Assembly: GCA_029931535.1 (NCBI GenBank)
Contig: JAQPZY010001240.1
Coordinates: 796,001-860,000 of the forward strand
DNA from: Margaritifera margaritifera
Lineage: Eukaryota > Mollusca > Bivalvia > Unionida > Margaritiferidae
DNA length: 64,000 nucleotides
Direction: 5' to 3'
The notes below the pieces were generated by a model, which did no database searches, was not told where the DNA came from, and saw only the letters and a list, made by a program, of their open reading frames with translations. Made by a program: the position numbers and the translations under genes. Positions 63,316 to 64,000 of the stretch are shown here, piece by piece (position 1 is the stretch's first letter; each line of letters starts with the position of its first letter).

Positions 63316-64000
63316 CCCGGCTAACAATTCAACGTTGCAACAACGTTGCAGCAACGATGCACTAAGGTTGTGGTAACGTTGTCATATAACGTTGTGGCAA
63401 CGTGATTTGGTGAACTTGCTGGAATGTTGCTACAACGTTGTTGTTCAACGACATAATATAACATTCCTACAACATCCTGACAACATTCAAAACCTATATT
63501 GAAAACTGAAAGCTACTTGTGTTTCTGAAACACATATTCCCACTGCTGGCAAGAGAGTTAAAATCTGCAATTAAAAAAACATTTAAAAAATGTCAAGATT
63601 ACCATCCATCTAGGAGGAGTAGCAATAGCAAGATTTTCAAGATAGCTACCATTGTGGCCATATTGGATGTCCGATCAGCACCATTTTCATTTTGGACAAA
63701 TTAAACATCACCAGTCATTTGACCATCCATTAAGAAGCCGTAGTGATAAGATGCCAGGGCACACAAATGCACAAATTACGCAAAGACTGTACATATTTGC
63801 ACACTTGGAAGGCAGTGATGCGAGATAATTTCAACAAATTAGTTTAAAGTCGCACATATAAAAATGCACTCTGCACAGTATAAAAATTTTATTTAACCGT
63901 TATGATAAACTTAATAAGAATCTAAAAAAGATTAAATAGTAAGGATACTTATTTAATTAAAATACTTCTGTCCATTCCAAAGTATGCAAATGTAGGTGTA
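63316..64000 (-). mobile_element. Left end of transposon copy T3 (cut by window edge)
   Basis: Begins CCCGGCTAACA with the same subterminal AACGTTG array and matches 42427-43111 to the last base of the window. The genes of this copy would lie beyond the edge, so the array continues for at least one more unit. Confidence 0.95.

Overview
This is AT-rich, intron-bearing animal DNA with no operons and no bacterial gene structure. The interspersed repeats (a tRNA-headed SINE, decayed LINEs, a dispersed ~144-bp repeat, long CT/AT microsatellites) look most like a mollusc, probably a bivalve. That placement is inferred from general knowledge of such genomes and was not tested. I see no ordinary host gene. 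All recognisable coding sequence belongs to mobile elements.

Layout. 1-2885: unique AT-rich DNA with a 53-bp triple repeat and a microsatellite. 2886-5303: segment A, a diverged copy of part of the array unit. 5304-9129: unique DNA holding a candidate TA-flanked DNA element (5931-7648). 9130-21524: segment B, an array unit interrupted by a decayed LINE (about 9303-12839) and carrying a second LINE remnant on the minus strand. 21525-32202: transposon copy T1. 32203-42426: segment C. 42427-53102: transposon copy T2. 53103-63315: segment D. 63316-64000: left end of transposon copy T3, cut by the window edge. From T1 on the window is a head-to-tail tandem array with a period of about 20.9 kb (20,902 then 20,889 bp between transposon left ends). 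C and D are almost identical; B is older or differently converted.

The most interesting object is the ~10.68-kb transposon. Its ends read CCCGGCTAACA...TGTTAGCTGGG, and both subterminal regions are crowded with AACGTTG-type repeats. It carries two genes in a row on the minus strand. The first is a transposase of the Tnp2/Transposase_21 plus DUF4218 type, as in CACTA (CMC/EnSpm) elements. The second I reconstruct as a 10-exon gene for a DUF4806-family protein: the exon lengths sum to exactly 415 codons, all splice phases agree, and both full copies are open. A strong splice donor lies 3 nt after the transposase stop, and an acceptor lies directly at the DUF4806 start codon, so one pre-mRNA could serve both products. 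This resembles the TNPD/TNPA pair of plant En/Spm. The working hypothesis is that the DUF4806 protein is the element's accessory factor.

Caveats. Both transposase copies share a +1 frame break between N-terminal and catalytic parts. T1 has two further frame breaks. All seven exon differences between the two DUF4806 copies change an amino acid. The copies therefore look like passengers of the tandem duplication and are probably not under selection now.
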